A DNA stretch of 64,000 nt from Enterocloster clostridioformis (GCF_020297485.1 NZ_JAIWZC010000001.1:2914001-2978000), one strand, 5' to 3'. Numbered from the stretch's first letter, positions 54,424-63,709 are shown. Notes: generated by a model from the sequence alone, not told the origin. Numbers and translations: made by a program.

Positions 54424-55425
54424 CTAAGAAATCAGATTCTTCACAGACTCCCGTTCAATGAGCCTGCCTTTAAAATAAGTCTGGCTCTTATGCGCACAGG
54501 TCTGCGTCTTAATCTGCTCCATCAGCTGTTCAAATATGATTCCTGCCGTATCTGCCAGGGAATGACGCAGCGTAGTCAGAGGGGGATCCAGATATTTCAC
54601 CTGAGGAATATCATCAAACCCAACCACGGATATATCATCCGGTATCCTTAACCCGCTTTTGGTAATTCCCCTGTACACGCCGTAAGCCATAAAATCATTG
54701 AACATGAATACGCCTGTGGGCCGTTCCTTATGGCGCATTAATTCAAGGGTTTTATAGTAGGCGTCGTCCTCGGATTCCACATCGCGGACAATATACTTTT
54801 CGTAGTCTTCTATCCCGCACTCCCCAAGGGCTTTGAGGGCCCCTGACAGACGTTCCCGGTTATATTGACGTTCCTTATCATTAATATAAAGGGCAATCTT
54901 TCTGTGTCCATTGTCTGTCAGGCACTTCACCGCCTGGTAAGCTGCATCAGCATTGTCAATATTAATACAGGGGGTATCCACATCAAAGGTACGGTTTACA
55001 ATCACCATGGGAATCTCCCCTATGTATGGTTTCACATGTTCTACATCCTCTGTGGATGCAATATACAGTATGCCGTCTACAAACAGATATTTAAGGGTTT
55101 TAAAATATTCCTTCTCCTTTTTCACATCTCCCAGTGCATCACACAGAATCAGGGAATATCCTGCCTTTGTAGCGCATGCCTCCATATATTTTACTACCTC
55201 CGGATAATATGGATTCATGATATCCGGTATGATGAGGCCAATCAGCTTGCTGCCTCCTTTTTTCAGGCTCCTGGCCGCCAGATTGGGCTTATAATTCAAA
55301 TCACTGACAGCTTTCATCACTTTCTCTTTTGTCTCTGGCTCTACAAATGCCACGCCTGACAGTGCTCTGGATACTGTGCTGGGAGAAACCCCTGCATATT
55401 TTGCAACATCACGAATTCCTACCAT
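54424..55425 (-). CDS. LacI-family transcriptional regulator
   Basis: A 333-aa repressor-type protein. The helix-turn-helix is IRDVAKYAGVSPSTVSRALS with the hinge YKPNLAARSLKKG; the remaining 270 residues are the periplasmic-binding-like effector domain (VGFDDIPQVKYLDPPLTTLR). It ends the TRAP operon, 23 bp after the flavoprotein gene. The likely targets are the GAAACCGTTTTC operators at the operon promoter. The inducer is probably the sugar acid or polyol transported. Confidence 0.93.
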   Translation of the reverse strand: MVGIRDVAKYAGVSPSTVSRALSGVAFVEPETKEKVMKAVSDLNYKPNLAARSLKKGGSKLIGLIIPDIMNPYYPEVVKYMEACATKAGYSLILCDALGDVKKEKEYFKTLKYLFVDGILYIASTEDVEHVKPYIGEIPMVIVNRTFDVDTPCINIDNADAAYQAVKCLTDNGHRKIALYINDKERQYNRERLSGALKALGECGIEDYEKYIVRDVESEDDAYYKTLELMRHKERPTGVFMFNDFMAYGVYRGITKSGLRIPDDISVVGFDDIPQVKYLDPPLTTLRHSLADTAGIIFEQLMEQIKTQTCAHKSQTYFKGRLIERESVKNLIS

Positions 55426-55448
55426 TGGTATTCTCCTTTAACCGTCTT

Positions 55449-57446
55449 TTACCTTATAATACCATCTTCACGGTAATCTTTCCAGACATTTTCAAACCAG
55501 ATTTCCTCGCTGGGAAGGGGTCTGACCGGTCTCCAGGATACTCGGCAGGCTTTCCTGTCTGCCTCATAATAAATCTCCTGGAGTACGGTTGTATCCGTCT
55601 CCTCAGTCCTGTTCCTGAACCGTTCGTCCAAATGCGGGTTAGGTACTTGTCCCTGGGCATTATATACCAGATAGGAACCTCTGCTGATGCCCACTCTGGC
55701 GTCATAATCCTTCAGGGCCTCTAAATACACAAACTGGCTTATAAGAAGATGCTTCAGTTTATACAAATCCTTAAGCACTTCCGGTCCCTTAATCATGACC
55801 TTCTGCTCCAGCTGTTCCCTCTGTTTCAGATTTTCCTCAAGAGCTGTCCGTATCCCTTCCTCTGATCGGATGCATGCCCCATATTTGGTCATCCTGATTC
55901 CCAGTAACCTTCGATGGGCAGCCACATCCGTGAAACAGCCTTCAGAACCATGCAGGACGCGTTCTCCAAAGGCAGTCTCCTCTTCCACCTCTTTCGCATG
56001 GATGCCGAAGAACTGTTCCCTGCCGCAGGGTTCTCCCCCATATCGCTTCGCAATATACTGGCTGGCACGTATGGCGCCTACCTGCCCCGCGTTCAGCGCG
56101 CTTCCTCCCGGCCGGTATATGCCATGGGAGCCATTCACCTCACCTACCGTAAAAAGGTGCCTGATATTGCTCTCCCACCACTGGTTTCCTCCAATTCCTC
56201 CGTTGTTATGCTGGGCGCACACAGCTATTTCCAGATACTCTACCGACAAATCAATGTGATGGCTGCCGTAAACTTCAATGGCCGACGGATTCATATGTTT
56301 CAGCCGTTTATAGGGCGTATCCAAAAGTGCCCTGGAATTTTCAAGATATTCCCTGCCCTCACCTGTCAGATACCGGAATGAGATATTTCCTCCTTCCATC
56401 ATCGGGGACGGGTTGTGCATGAAATCCAGAAAGACCCGTCTGCCCTTTAGGACTGTCTCCTGATAAACAAGCAGGTCGATGAGAGACGACCCCTGTCCTT
56501 CAACCTTTCTGGGGTCGAAGGGCCACTGATACCCCTTTAAGAAGATTGCGGTCAGAAGCTGTCCGGGCGTATCAAAATAGTCATTCAGGAATTCCCTTTC
56601 ATGGCTTCCGTCCTGCTCCGCGGATATATAGCGGGGCAGGCACTGCTGGAATGTTCCTGACAGATTCCACCTGTGCTTTACAGATGCAATTCCGAACTGG
56701 GACTCCGTCAGATTCTTTGCCACGGCTCCCGCTTCCAGCAGTATCCCCATTCCTCCGGTCTGGCTGACAGGGTATACACTGGCCTGATACATCCCTGCTT
56801 CCCCGCCGGTGGCCCATATAATGTTAACTGCTGAAAATACGGCATACCGTTCATCCGCTGAGGCGGCCTTCCGTTTATTCAGGGCAATGATACCTGCTGC
56901 CCACTTTTCGCCGTTCTTCTCCTCTGTAAGCAGGCGCACGGCCTGATAGCCGTCAAAGAATGGGATTCCCCGTTCCTCTGCCTGGCGTTCCAGGCATTCG
57001 GTCATGTATTTGGATGTCAGCGGTCCTGCGGAAATACCTCTCTTAAGCGGGTCATGATCCGTCTTGTACCCCACATATTCCCCGCTCTTATTAAAAGGGA
57101 AAGGAACTCCAATATCCACCAGGTGGTAAAATGCCCTGAGAGAGCCGGCCGCCTCAGCCATGGCAATATCTCCATCCACACATCCCCCATCAAACAGGGT
57201 CTTTGCCATTTTCCGTACACTGTCTGGCTCACTGCCGCACTGGGTCAGTTTATAATAGGTCTGTTTGTCTGAACCCGTATTCCTGGACGTTCCCATGTAC
57301 CGTCCCTCCGTAATCAGGGCAATATTTTTCTGCCCCAGCTTATGAAGAGTTACGGCTGCATTAAGACCGGCTGCCCCGGTTCCGACTATAATTGTATTGT
57401 ATTGATAAAAAGGTATCCTGTTAATATCCATATGCTGAAACCACAT
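55449..57446 (-). CDS. FAD-dependent oxidoreductase, fumarate-reductase-flavoprotein-like
   Basis: About 665 aa. The FAD motif is TIIVGTGAAGLNAAVTL; GSDKQTYYKL and RPGGSALNAGQVGAIRASQY resemble the flavoprotein subunit of the succinate dehydrogenase family, with a C-terminal helical domain (FRNRTEETDTTVLQEI). The start is uncertain: an ATG one base after the SDR stop (used here) or one five codons later. No iron-sulfur or membrane subunit is adjacent, so it probably oxidises or reduces the imported compound in the cytosol. Confidence 0.8.
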   Translation of the reverse strand: MWFQHMDINRIPFYQYNTIIVGTGAAGLNAAVTLHKLGQKNIALITEGRYMGTSRNTGSDKQTYYKLTQCGSEPDSVRKMAKTLFDGGCVDGDIAMAEAAGSLRAFYHLVDIGVPFPFNKSGEYVGYKTDHDPLKRGISAGPLTSKYMTECLERQAEERGIPFFDGYQAVRLLTEEKNGEKWAAGIIALNKRKAASADERYAVFSAVNIIWATGGEAGMYQASVYPVSQTGGMGILLEAGAVAKNLTESQFGIASVKHRWNLSGTFQQCLPRYISAEQDGSHEREFLNDYFDTPGQLLTAIFLKGYQWPFDPRKVEGQGSSLIDLLVYQETVLKGRRVFLDFMHNPSPMMEGGNISFRYLTGEGREYLENSRALLDTPYKRLKHMNPSAIEVYGSHHIDLSVEYLEIAVCAQHNNGGIGGNQWWESNIRHLFTVGEVNGSHGIYRPGGSALNAGQVGAIRASQYIAKRYGGEPCGREQFFGIHAKEVEEETAFGERVLHGSEGCFTDVAAHRRLLGIRMTKYGACIRSEEGIRTALEENLKQREQLEQKVMIKGPEVLKDLYKLKHLLISQFVYLEALKDYDARVGISRGSYLVYNAQGQVPNPHLDERFRNRTEETDTTVLQEIYYEADRKACRVSWRPVRPLPSEEIWFENVWKDYREDGIIR

Positions 57447-57447
57447 C

Positions 57448-58212
57448 CTATAAGCGTTGGATGTGGAACCCTCCATCCACATCTATGTAATTGCCTGTCG
57501 TGTAGCAGAAATCATCGGAGCAAAACGCCCTGACCGCCTTTGCCACATCCTCCGGAACACCCCACCTTGCAATGGGAAACATCCCCTGCCTGATAAGTTC
57601 CGTATACTTTTCTTCCACCTGGCTGGTCATATCGGTACGGATGACTCCGGGCCTTATCTCATATACAAATATACCCTCAGGAGCCAGTCTGTCCGCAAAC
57701 AGCTTGGTAAGCATGGAGATTCCCGCCTTTGAAACACAATACTCTCCTCTGTTAACGGAAGATACCTGGGATGAGCAGGATGAAATGTTGATAATTGTCC
57801 CACGCTTGCCTCCATACACAGGCTGTTTCATCATCTGCCGTGCCGCCGCCTGTGTCATGAACATGTTTCCTTTTGTATTGCTCCCCATTACATAGTCAAA
57901 GCTCTCCTCTGTCATCTCCAACAAATCAGCCCTTACTTTCGGTGCCACCCCTGCATTGTTGACAAGCACATGGATTTCCCCGAACTTCTCTGCTGCCTCC
58001 CGGACAATACGGATCCTGTCCTCAGACTTTCCTATGTCACCGGCATACCAGGCATAGGAGATGCCCGCTTCCAGGAGTATTTTGGTACTTTCCGGGTAAA
58101 AGGATTCATCGCGTGTAGCCATGACAGCAACATGATAACCGTTTATCCCCAGTTCCCGCGCAATGGCCAAACCAATACCCCTGCTTGCTCCTGTTACAAG
58201 TGCTGTCTTCAT
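57448..58212 (-). CDS. Short-chain dehydrogenase/reductase
   Basis: About 254 aa with TALVTGASRGIGLAIAREL (NAD(P) motif), NNAGVAP, SSCSS and the catalytic YCVSK. The start is taken at the second ATG because GGGGG lies eight bases before it and only two before the first. It is 12 bp after the TRAP permease gene and is intact, unlike the SDR at the start of the operon. It probably oxidises a sugar alcohol or acid. Confidence 0.88.
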   Translation of the reverse strand: MKTALVTGASRGIGLAIARELGINGYHVAVMATRDESFYPESTKILLEAGISYAWYAGDIGKSEDRIRIVREAAEKFGEIHVLVNNAGVAPKVRADLLEMTEESFDYVMGSNTKGNMFMTQAAARQMMKQPVYGGKRGTIINISSCSSQVSSVNRGEYCVSKAGISMLTKLFADRLAPEGIFVYEIRPGVIRTDMTSQVEEKYTELIRQGMFPIARWGVPEDVAKAVRAFCSDDFCYTTGNYIDVDGGFHIQRL

Positions 58213-58224
58213 TTTCATTACCCC

Positions 58225-59517
58225 CTATTTCATAATCAGTTCAGGCAGCGTCATCGTCAACGCCGGAATGAATGTCACAAGCAGCAATGTAATGAGCATA
58301 GGAATATATAACGGCAGCATGGCCTTTGAAACTTTCTCAATTTTCATATTGCCAATGGCACATCCTGTAAACAATGCTGTTCCTACCGGCGGCGTACACA
58401 GTCCGATTCCCAGATTCAGCATCATCATGACCCCAAACTGGATGGGACTCATTCCGAACTTTGTCACAACCGGAAGCAGAATCGGAGCCATGATGAGTAC
58501 CAGAGGTGCCAAATCCATGACGCATCCCAGCAAGAGCAGAATCAGGTTGATCAGAAGCAGTACCACAATCTTATTATCGCTGATGCCAAGGAGCAGGTTT
58601 GTGGCCAGGGTCGGCACATTCAGGTATGCCATCACCCATCCGAACGCGCCTGCCGCGGCTATGAGCGCATATACCATGGAAAGGGTTTTAATGGTATTTC
58701 CCAGCACGACGGGTATATCCTTAAAATGAAGCTCCCTGTATATGAAAAATCCTACAAACAAACAGTAAATGCAGGAGACTGCCGCTGATTCCGTGGCAGT
58801 GAAAAATCCCGCTGATACGCCGCCGATGATGATGACCATTGCAAGCATGGCGAAGAACGTATCCTTGGTAACCCTGAGGGCTTCCTTAAAAGGCAGCTTT
58901 TTTCCTTTGGGATAATGCTTCTTCTTGGAAATGATATAACACATGACCATAATGAAAACTCCCAACATGATGCCCGGGATATAGCCTGCGCAGAACAGGC
59001 TTCCCACAGATACTCCTCCTGCCACCATGGAGTACAGCACCATGTTATGGCTGGGCGGGATGATTAACCCCTGACAGGAGCTGGCCACGGTAACTGCTAT
59101 GGAGAAATCCTTTTCATATCCCGCCTCCTCCATCATGGGTATTTCCAGCGCACCCAGGGATGACACATCGGCAATGGCAGAACCGGAAATGCCGCCAAAC
59201 AGCATGGATGCGAGTACATTTACATGCGCCAGACCCCCGGTTATCTGCCCCACGCATACATTTGCGAAGGCCAGCAGGCGGCTGGATATACCGCCTGCAG
59301 CCATAATTTCCCCCATAAGAATAAAGAAAGGGATTGCCAGCAGTGAAAATGAGTTAAGCTGTTTGGACATCTGCTGCACCAGAGTCATAACAGGCACCTG
59401 GATATACAGCATGGTGAAGGCTGTGGATATAATCATTGAAAAGGTAATGGGGCATTTAATCATAATAAGCAGCACAAAGGTTGTGAGAAGGATTGCGATA
59501 GCTATATTTGGATTCAT
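58225..59517 (-). CDS. TRAP transporter large permease (DctM type)
   Basis: A 430-aa membrane protein with about 12 segments forming the transport channel of a tripartite periplasmic-binding-protein-dependent transporter. Family motifs are FFILMGEIMAAGGIS, GSAIADVSSLGALEIPMM and PPSHNMVLY. Its ATG overlaps dctQ by 4 bp. It needs a DctP binding protein, which is missing here. Confidence 0.93.
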   Translation of the reverse strand: MNPNIAIAILLTTFVLLIMIKCPITFSMIISTAFTMLYIQVPVMTLVQQMSKQLNSFSLLAIPFFILMGEIMAAGGISSRLLAFANVCVGQITGGLAHVNVLASMLFGGISGSAIADVSSLGALEIPMMEEAGYEKDFSIAVTVASSCQGLIIPPSHNMVLYSMVAGGVSVGSLFCAGYIPGIMLGVFIMVMCYIISKKKHYPKGKKLPFKEALRVTKDTFFAMLAMVIIIGGVSAGFFTATESAAVSCIYCLFVGFFIYRELHFKDIPVVLGNTIKTLSMVYALIAAAGAFGWVMAYLNVPTLATNLLLGISDNKIVVLLLINLILLLLGCVMDLAPLVLIMAPILLPVVTKFGMSPIQFGVMMMLNLGIGLCTPPVGTALFTGCAIGNMKIEKVSKAMLPLYIPMLITLLLVTFIPALTMTLPELIMK

Positions 59518-60050
59518 TCTTTTTCCTCCTCCTCTCTGTTAAACTTACCGGCATCATCGGTTTTCTTGTATTCTTTCAGGCCCATAATGTCCAGGACCGT
59601 AAAATAGATAATGGCAATGCCGCTGACCGGAATCATAATATACATCAGCGATGACGGCCATTTTGTTACCGGAAGCCGTGAATCCATGGTGGACAGCACC
59701 ATTCTGACCCCATAGACCGTGAAAAAAGCACCTACCAGCAGCGTAATAATCCGGTTCAGCACATCCATTACATTCCTAATCTTTACCGGAAACTTATCAT
59801 AAAACAGCTCCACGCCAATATGCAGGTTCTTTTCCGCACCAATAGCAATGCCCAGGAACGCCATCCAAATTGTAAGCAGCAGCGCCACCTCCTGGTTCCA
59901 GCGGATATTGGTCCGCAGTATGTTCCTGCAGAATACCTGGGCGCATATGATTACAATTACAACTGCCAGGACCCACCTGGCATAGCCATATATAACCTTG
60001 TAAAACAGATTGAAAATATCAATTAATACCTTCTTTATTCCTTTCAGCAT
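59514..60050 (-). CDS. TRAP transporter small permease (DctQ type)
   Basis: A 178-aa protein with four membrane helices. The motif WNQEVALLLTIWMAFLGIAI, then EKNLHIGVELFY, corresponds to the conserved DctQ second and third helices. It precedes dctM with a 4-bp overlap and follows the residual DctP tail by 25 bp. Confidence 0.9.
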   Translation of the reverse strand: MLKGIKKVLIDIFNLFYKVIYGYARWVLAVVIVIICAQVFCRNILRTNIRWNQEVALLLTIWMAFLGIAIGAEKNLHIGVELFYDKFPVKIRNVMDVLNRIITLLVGAFFTVYGVRMVLSTMDSRLPVTKWPSSLMYIMIPVSGIAIIYFTVLDIMGLKEYKKTDDAGKFNREEEEKE

Positions 60051-60075
60051 CTTCAGTCTCCTATATGCCAGTCCT

Positions 60076-60132
60076 TTACTTTCCTGCTTCTACAATCTGG
60101 TCAATGATGTCCTTATAGGCGCCTTCAGATTT
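60076..60132 (-). pseudogene. TRAP substrate-binding protein (DctP), last codons only
   Basis: In a different frame from the SDR remnant the minus strand reads RKSEGAYKDIIDQIVEAGK and then TAA. This looks like the usual C-terminus of DctP binding proteins and lies exactly where dctP is expected, 25 bp before dctQ. Roughly 300 codons, including the signal peptide and binding domain, are gone. Assigning a 19-codon tail rests heavily on position. Confidence 0.6.
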
Positions 60133-60473
60133 ACGGCAATCACCTTATCAAACATCTCCTCCGGATATTCAAATGCATTCTTCCGAAACTGCATACCCGC
60201 ATTATTACACAGGATATCCACATGACCGGCATCTTTCAAAAGACGTATCCACACCTCATCCACATCCGAAGAAACTGACAAATCCACTTTGTAACACCGG
60301 CACTCCCGCCCCAGATTTTCAACCGCCCTTCTGGTATCTTCCAAATCCCCAATATCCAGTGCAATGATATCTGCTCCTGCTCTGGCAAGTCCGGCTGCCA
60401 TTCCTTTACCGATGCCTGTTGCACAGCCTGTAATCACTGCCCTTTTACCCGCAAGAGAAAACAATGAATCCAT
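60090..60473 (-). pseudogene. Short-chain dehydrogenase, truncated by deletion
   Basis: The first 118 or so codons are a good SDR N-terminal half: KRAVITGCATGIGKGMAAGL, LDIGDLED, LCNNAGMQFRKNAFEY and VIAVNLKAP. It then runs into RTSLTRL and stops, so the catalytic Ser and Tyr-x-x-x-Lys are lost. The break coincides with the DctP tail in another frame, showing a single deletion from inside this gene to near the end of dctP. It is first in the operon and has a GGAGG site. Confidence 0.8.
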
Positions 60474-60497
60474 ATGAAATCTTAACCTCCCCTCCTA

Positions 60498-60510
60498 TGA
60501 AAACGGTTTC
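60498..60510. promoter_or_regulatory. LacI-type operator O2
   Basis: TGAAAACGGTTTC (GAAACCGTTTTCA on the transcribed strand) just upstream of the ribosome binding site of the first gene. Identical in 13 bases to the operator at 60538, with a centre-to-centre distance of 40 bp. Confidence 0.75.
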
Positions 60511-60526
60511 TTGTGTTGTTATGTAC

Positions 60527-60555
60527 ATATTAACTCATGAAAACGGTTTCGTCAA
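60527..60555 (-). promoter_or_regulatory. Promoter of the SDR-TRAP-lacI operon
   Basis: Minus-strand TTGACG, 17-bp spacer, TAATAT. One operator occupies the spacer and the other lies downstream of the -10, so a bound LacI-type protein would block the polymerase. Confidence 0.8.
60538..60550. promoter_or_regulatory. LacI-type operator O1
   Basis: TGAAAACGGTTTC, located between -35 and -10 of the operon promoter. The 40-bp offset to O2 is close to four helical turns, suitable for a tetramer or for two dimers on one face. Confidence 0.78.
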
Positions 60556-60600
60556 GAGTTAATTGTAGATTTTTGTTCAGTTTTAAAAACATTTCAGCAA

Positions 60601-60642
60601 AAGACGGAAAGGGCTGTAGATTTACGCTTCCCTTTCCGTCTT
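60601..60642. terminator. Terminator left of the IS element
   Basis: A perfect 13-bp stem AAGACGGAAAGGG/CCCTTTCCGTCTT with a 16-base loop and TTTT on the minus strand. The minus-strand gene that should end here is the iron-sulfur protein now beyond the IS, so the IS separates that gene from its terminator. Confidence 0.8.
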
Positions 60643-60644
60643 TC

Positions 60645-60650
60645 CTATAA
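60645..60650. repeat. Target site duplication, left copy
   Basis: CTATAA directly precedes the left inverted repeat and is repeated as CTATAA at 62386-62391 directly after the right one. Confidence 0.85.
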
Positions 60651-62385
60651 CCTAATCTCCCGAAAAAATTATACACAACCAGCTCCCTGATGTTGTGAAT
60701 CCATTGAAAATACTAGGTTTTTAAGCATTCTCTCTTTACAAATATGTGTATAAATTATATAATATAAGAAGAAATATTATACACATATTTGAAGGAGCCG
60801 CGCCATGTCGTCATTGGTTTATGTCAAAAATCCAAATGGTAAAATCTATGTATATAGCAACGTTTCTGTTTATGATAAGGAAACCAAAAAGGTCAAACAT
60901 ATTCGCAAGAGCATCGGGCATCTGGATCCAGCAACAGGCGAAGTGGTTCCCAACCGCAGGAAAGGCGATATTGCCCGCAAAAAGGCTGAAACGAAAGAAC
61001 CTGCTGGCCGCTGTGTTGTTGAAAACACCGGCATACAGTCCCTTTTGGATAAAGCTGTTTCAGACATAGGACTGACAGTACCGCTCACCGCAGTTTTTCC
61101 AGACGACTGGAAACGCATATTGACGTGCGCGTATTACCTTGTCAGCGAAGGCGGGGCATTATGTCATATTGAACAGTGGCAGCGGATGTATCCGCCACCA
61201 TGCCGTTCTCTGCTTGCAAGCCGGCGGGTGAGTGAACTCCTTGTAAGGCTCACGCCTGCGCTGCAGCAGAACTTTTTCAGCAGGTGGATTGATGTAAACC
61301 GCCAGAAAGATGTCTATGCAATGGACATCACCAGTGTATCCTCCTACAGCGAATTGATTGACTTTGTCCGTTGGGGATACAACCGTGATGGGGAAAAACT
61401 GCCCCAGATCAACCTCCTTATGCTCACCGGCGTCACTTCCCATATGCCGCTGTATTACAGGATTATTCCCGGCAGCATAAAGGATGTGAACACCCTGGAG
61501 GACAGCATAGCGAATATATCCGTTTTGGACAGTCCGGCCTGTCATTTTGTCATGGATAAAGGCTTTTATAGTGAACCGAACCTTGACGCAATGTATGCCA
61601 GTCATAAGAAGTTCCTGGTCGGAGTGCCTTTTACGGTCGGTTTCGCTTGCAAGGCAGTAGAACGCTACAGGGATAGCATCCGTTCACATCACAATTACTG
61701 TGCAGTCTTTGGGGACGAACTGTACGCGGTCACGGAATCTTCCACGTGGAAAGGGCATCGATTCTATATCCACGTCTACCATGATAGTTTCAAGGCGGCG
61801 ACAGACGAACGGAATTTTGACCATATCCTGCACTGCTGTTATGAAGAACTTATGGCTGGCAGACACGTAAAGGAGCATGCCTCGTATTACAATAAGTTTT
61901 TTCAGGTTCACAAAACACCTGTAAGGGGCATCAGGGTGGATTACAACGAGGAAGCCATCAGCAGGCATAAAAGGAACCATATCGGCTGGTTCGTGCTTGT
62001 AAGCAATCACATCAAGGATAAGACGAAAGCTCTTGAGGTGTATCGCGACAAGGATGCTGTTGAAAAATGTTTCGATGACCTCAAAAATGATCTTGACATG
62101 AAGCGTTTACGTATCCATTCGGCGGCAGCCATGGAAGGCAGGATTTTCATACAGTTTATAGCACTCCTGATCACAACCCGGTTAAAGCAGGTGATGAATG
62201 CGGCTGGATGGTTTAAAAATCATGACCTTCAAAAAGTAATAAGCGAAATGAAAACTGTCCGCAGTGTTAGTATAAATGGAACACGAAAAAAATACACCAC
62301 TGAGCTTACCCCATTTCAAAAAGACATTTATGAGCTATATGGGTTGACCCCCTAAATATGTGTATAATTTGGACGGGATTTTAGG
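60651..62385 (+). mobile_element. Complete IS1634-like insertion sequence
   Basis: A 1,735-bp element bounded by imperfect 27-bp terminal inverted repeats (60651-60677 and 62359-62385; CCTAA, TCCCG and AAATTATACACA shared, 22 of 27 matching) and a 6-bp target duplication CTATAA. It carries one intact transposase gene. A further internal inverted repeat around TATGTGTATAA/TTATACACATA (60741-60792) lies just before the start codon. The element appears recent and could be active. Confidence 0.88.
60805..62355 (+). CDS. IS1634-like DDE transposase
   Basis: A 516-aa transposase. The N-terminal 60 residues (SLVYVKNPNGKIYVYSNVSV) and DITSVSSYSELIDFVRWGYN (first Asp), FVMDKGFYSEPNLDAMYASH (second Asp region) and YRDKDAVEKCFDDLKNDLDM (the Glu of the DDE triad) match the IS1634 group of the IS4-related families. 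AAGGAG lies before the ATG. The frame is complete to within 30 bp of the right inverted repeat. Confidence 0.92.
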   Translation: MSSLVYVKNPNGKIYVYSNVSVYDKETKKVKHIRKSIGHLDPATGEVVPNRRKGDIARKKAETKEPAGRCVVENTGIQSLLDKAVSDIGLTVPLTAVFPDDWKRILTCAYYLVSEGGALCHIEQWQRMYPPPCRSLLASRRVSELLVRLTPALQQNFFSRWIDVNRQKDVYAMDITSVSSYSELIDFVRWGYNRDGEKLPQINLLMLTGVTSHMPLYYRIIPGSIKDVNTLEDSIANISVLDSPACHFVMDKGFYSEPNLDAMYASHKKFLVGVPFTVGFACKAVERYRDSIRSHHNYCAVFGDELYAVTESSTWKGHRFYIHVYHDSFKAATDERNFDHILHCCYEELMAGRHVKEHASYYNKFFQVHKTPVRGIRVDYNEEAISRHKRNHIGWFVLVSNHIKDKTKALEVYRDKDAVEKCFDDLKNDLDMKRLRIHSAAAMEGRIFIQFIALLITTRLKQVMNAAGWFKNHDLQKVISEMKTVRSVSINGTRKKYTTELTPFQKDIYELYGLTP

Positions 62386-62391
62386 CTATAA
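62386..62391. repeat. Target site duplication, right copy
   Basis: CTATAA, matching the left flank at 60645-60650. Confidence 0.85.
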
Positions 62392-62425
62392 TTCTTATTG
62401 ATACATTTTAAACCGGCCTCCCCGT

Positions 62426-63709
62426 TCACCCCTTCTCCCGTTTCGCCGCCAACAGCCGGTCCAGATAAACAGACTTGAACTGTTTGCTGGCCATGGCCTG
62501 CTTAAGAGGCGGCAGCTCCAGGATAGCACTGAACAGAGCGGCCATGGCCCTGTGGTTGGAAAAGGCCTGGTTATCAAACACCAGATTTGCCAGTGTTCCC
62601 TTCTCAATGGCCTGAAGAACAAATCTGTGGGTGCTGTTCACCGGAGTAATGATCTGCTCCGGCCTGCGCTCCATATGAATCGCCTTGACGCCGCAGTTCC
62701 TGGCGCATACACCGCAGCCAAGACAAATATCCTTATCCACCGCGGCACGCTTTTTTCCGTTCCCTCCATCCTCCATGGAAATGGCCAATACCGGACAGAC
62801 CTTTGCGCACTTTCCGCAGCCAACGCATTGGTCCCCGGAAATATCAGGAATATAATTCGTGGTAGCCACCGGCTGCATGGGGCTGAACCGCCTGGCAGCC
62901 TGAAGGGCCTCACAGCAGCACCCGCAGCAGTTGCAGATAAAAGCCGGGTGCTCCCGCACATTTTCCCCTATCTGTACCAGATTGCTGGCATAAGAGCGCT
63001 CCAGTGCATCCAGTGCCTCCTCCTTGGAGATAAGTTTACAGTAATCCCCATGCTGGGCCAGGGAACGCGCCACATTGTCAAAGGTCAGGCACACATCCCA
63101 GGGAGCGTTAATCTCGCAGGGGTGGCCTGCGTGGAACATTTTATGACGGCAGTAACAGAGCCCCAGACCGATATATTCTGCCTCTTCCACGATGTGGGTC
63201 GCCCGCTCGTAATCCAGAATGTGGTTCATCCTGTCATTGGTCAGAACCGACTCCTGGACGAACACGCGGCCCAGCTTTGTCTCCGTGGCATAAAACAAGT
63301 CCTTGATGAAATCCTCCTCCACATTCATATACTGGTAATACAATTCACTGAGATACTTTTGGTCAATATCTCCTCTGGTCCTCATCAAAGCAAATTCAAT
63401 GAATCCGGCCATTGGCGGGGGCATCACGAATTTCCGCACACCCTTGTCCCAGGAGTCCACCAGCAATGCCTTGCCGCACAGGTGGTCCAGCAGCTTTTCC
63501 GCCTTATACTCCGATGTGCCCCATATCTTTGCCGCCTTTTTTATAGTAAACGGGCGAACCGGCAGCAGCGCCACCCATTTAGCCTCCTTTTCAGAATAGA
63601 GAACCTGCAGTATCTTATACAGTGTCTCAGAGGCCGGGGCTCCCTGGGTAAACCAGTTGATACGGTCTCCCAGGTTCCGGTATGCGTCACGGGTTGTAAG
63701 ATGTCCCAT
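62426..63709 (-). CDS. 4Fe-4S ferredoxin-type protein
   Basis: A 427-aa protein. The start MGHLTTRDAYRNLGDRINWF has AGGAGGAGG upstream; earlier ATGs would add 44 unlikely residues. The N-terminal 100 residues resemble a winged-helix domain (FTIKKAAKIWGTSEYKAEKL). A cysteine group CNCCGCCCEA and two ferredoxin motifs CVGCGKCAKVCPV and CLGCGVCARNCGV follow (about 285-365). No partner oxidoreductase is adjacent. The IS element inserted 41 bp past the stop separates it from the terminator at 60601. Confidence 0.83.
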   Translation of the reverse strand: MGHLTTRDAYRNLGDRINWFTQGAPASETLYKILQVLYSEKEAKWVALLPVRPFTIKKAAKIWGTSEYKAEKLLDHLCGKALLVDSWDKGVRKFVMPPPMAGFIEFALMRTRGDIDQKYLSELYYQYMNVEEDFIKDLFYATETKLGRVFVQESVLTNDRMNHILDYERATHIVEEAEYIGLGLCYCRHKMFHAGHPCEINAPWDVCLTFDNVARSLAQHGDYCKLISKEEALDALERSYASNLVQIGENVREHPAFICNCCGCCCEALQAARRFSPMQPVATTNYIPDISGDQCVGCGKCAKVCPVLAISMEDGGNGKKRAAVDKDICLGCGVCARNCGVKAIHMERRPEQIITPVNSTHRFVLQAIEKGTLANLVFDNQAFSNHRAMAALFSAILELPPLKQAMASKQFKSVYLDRLLAAKREKG

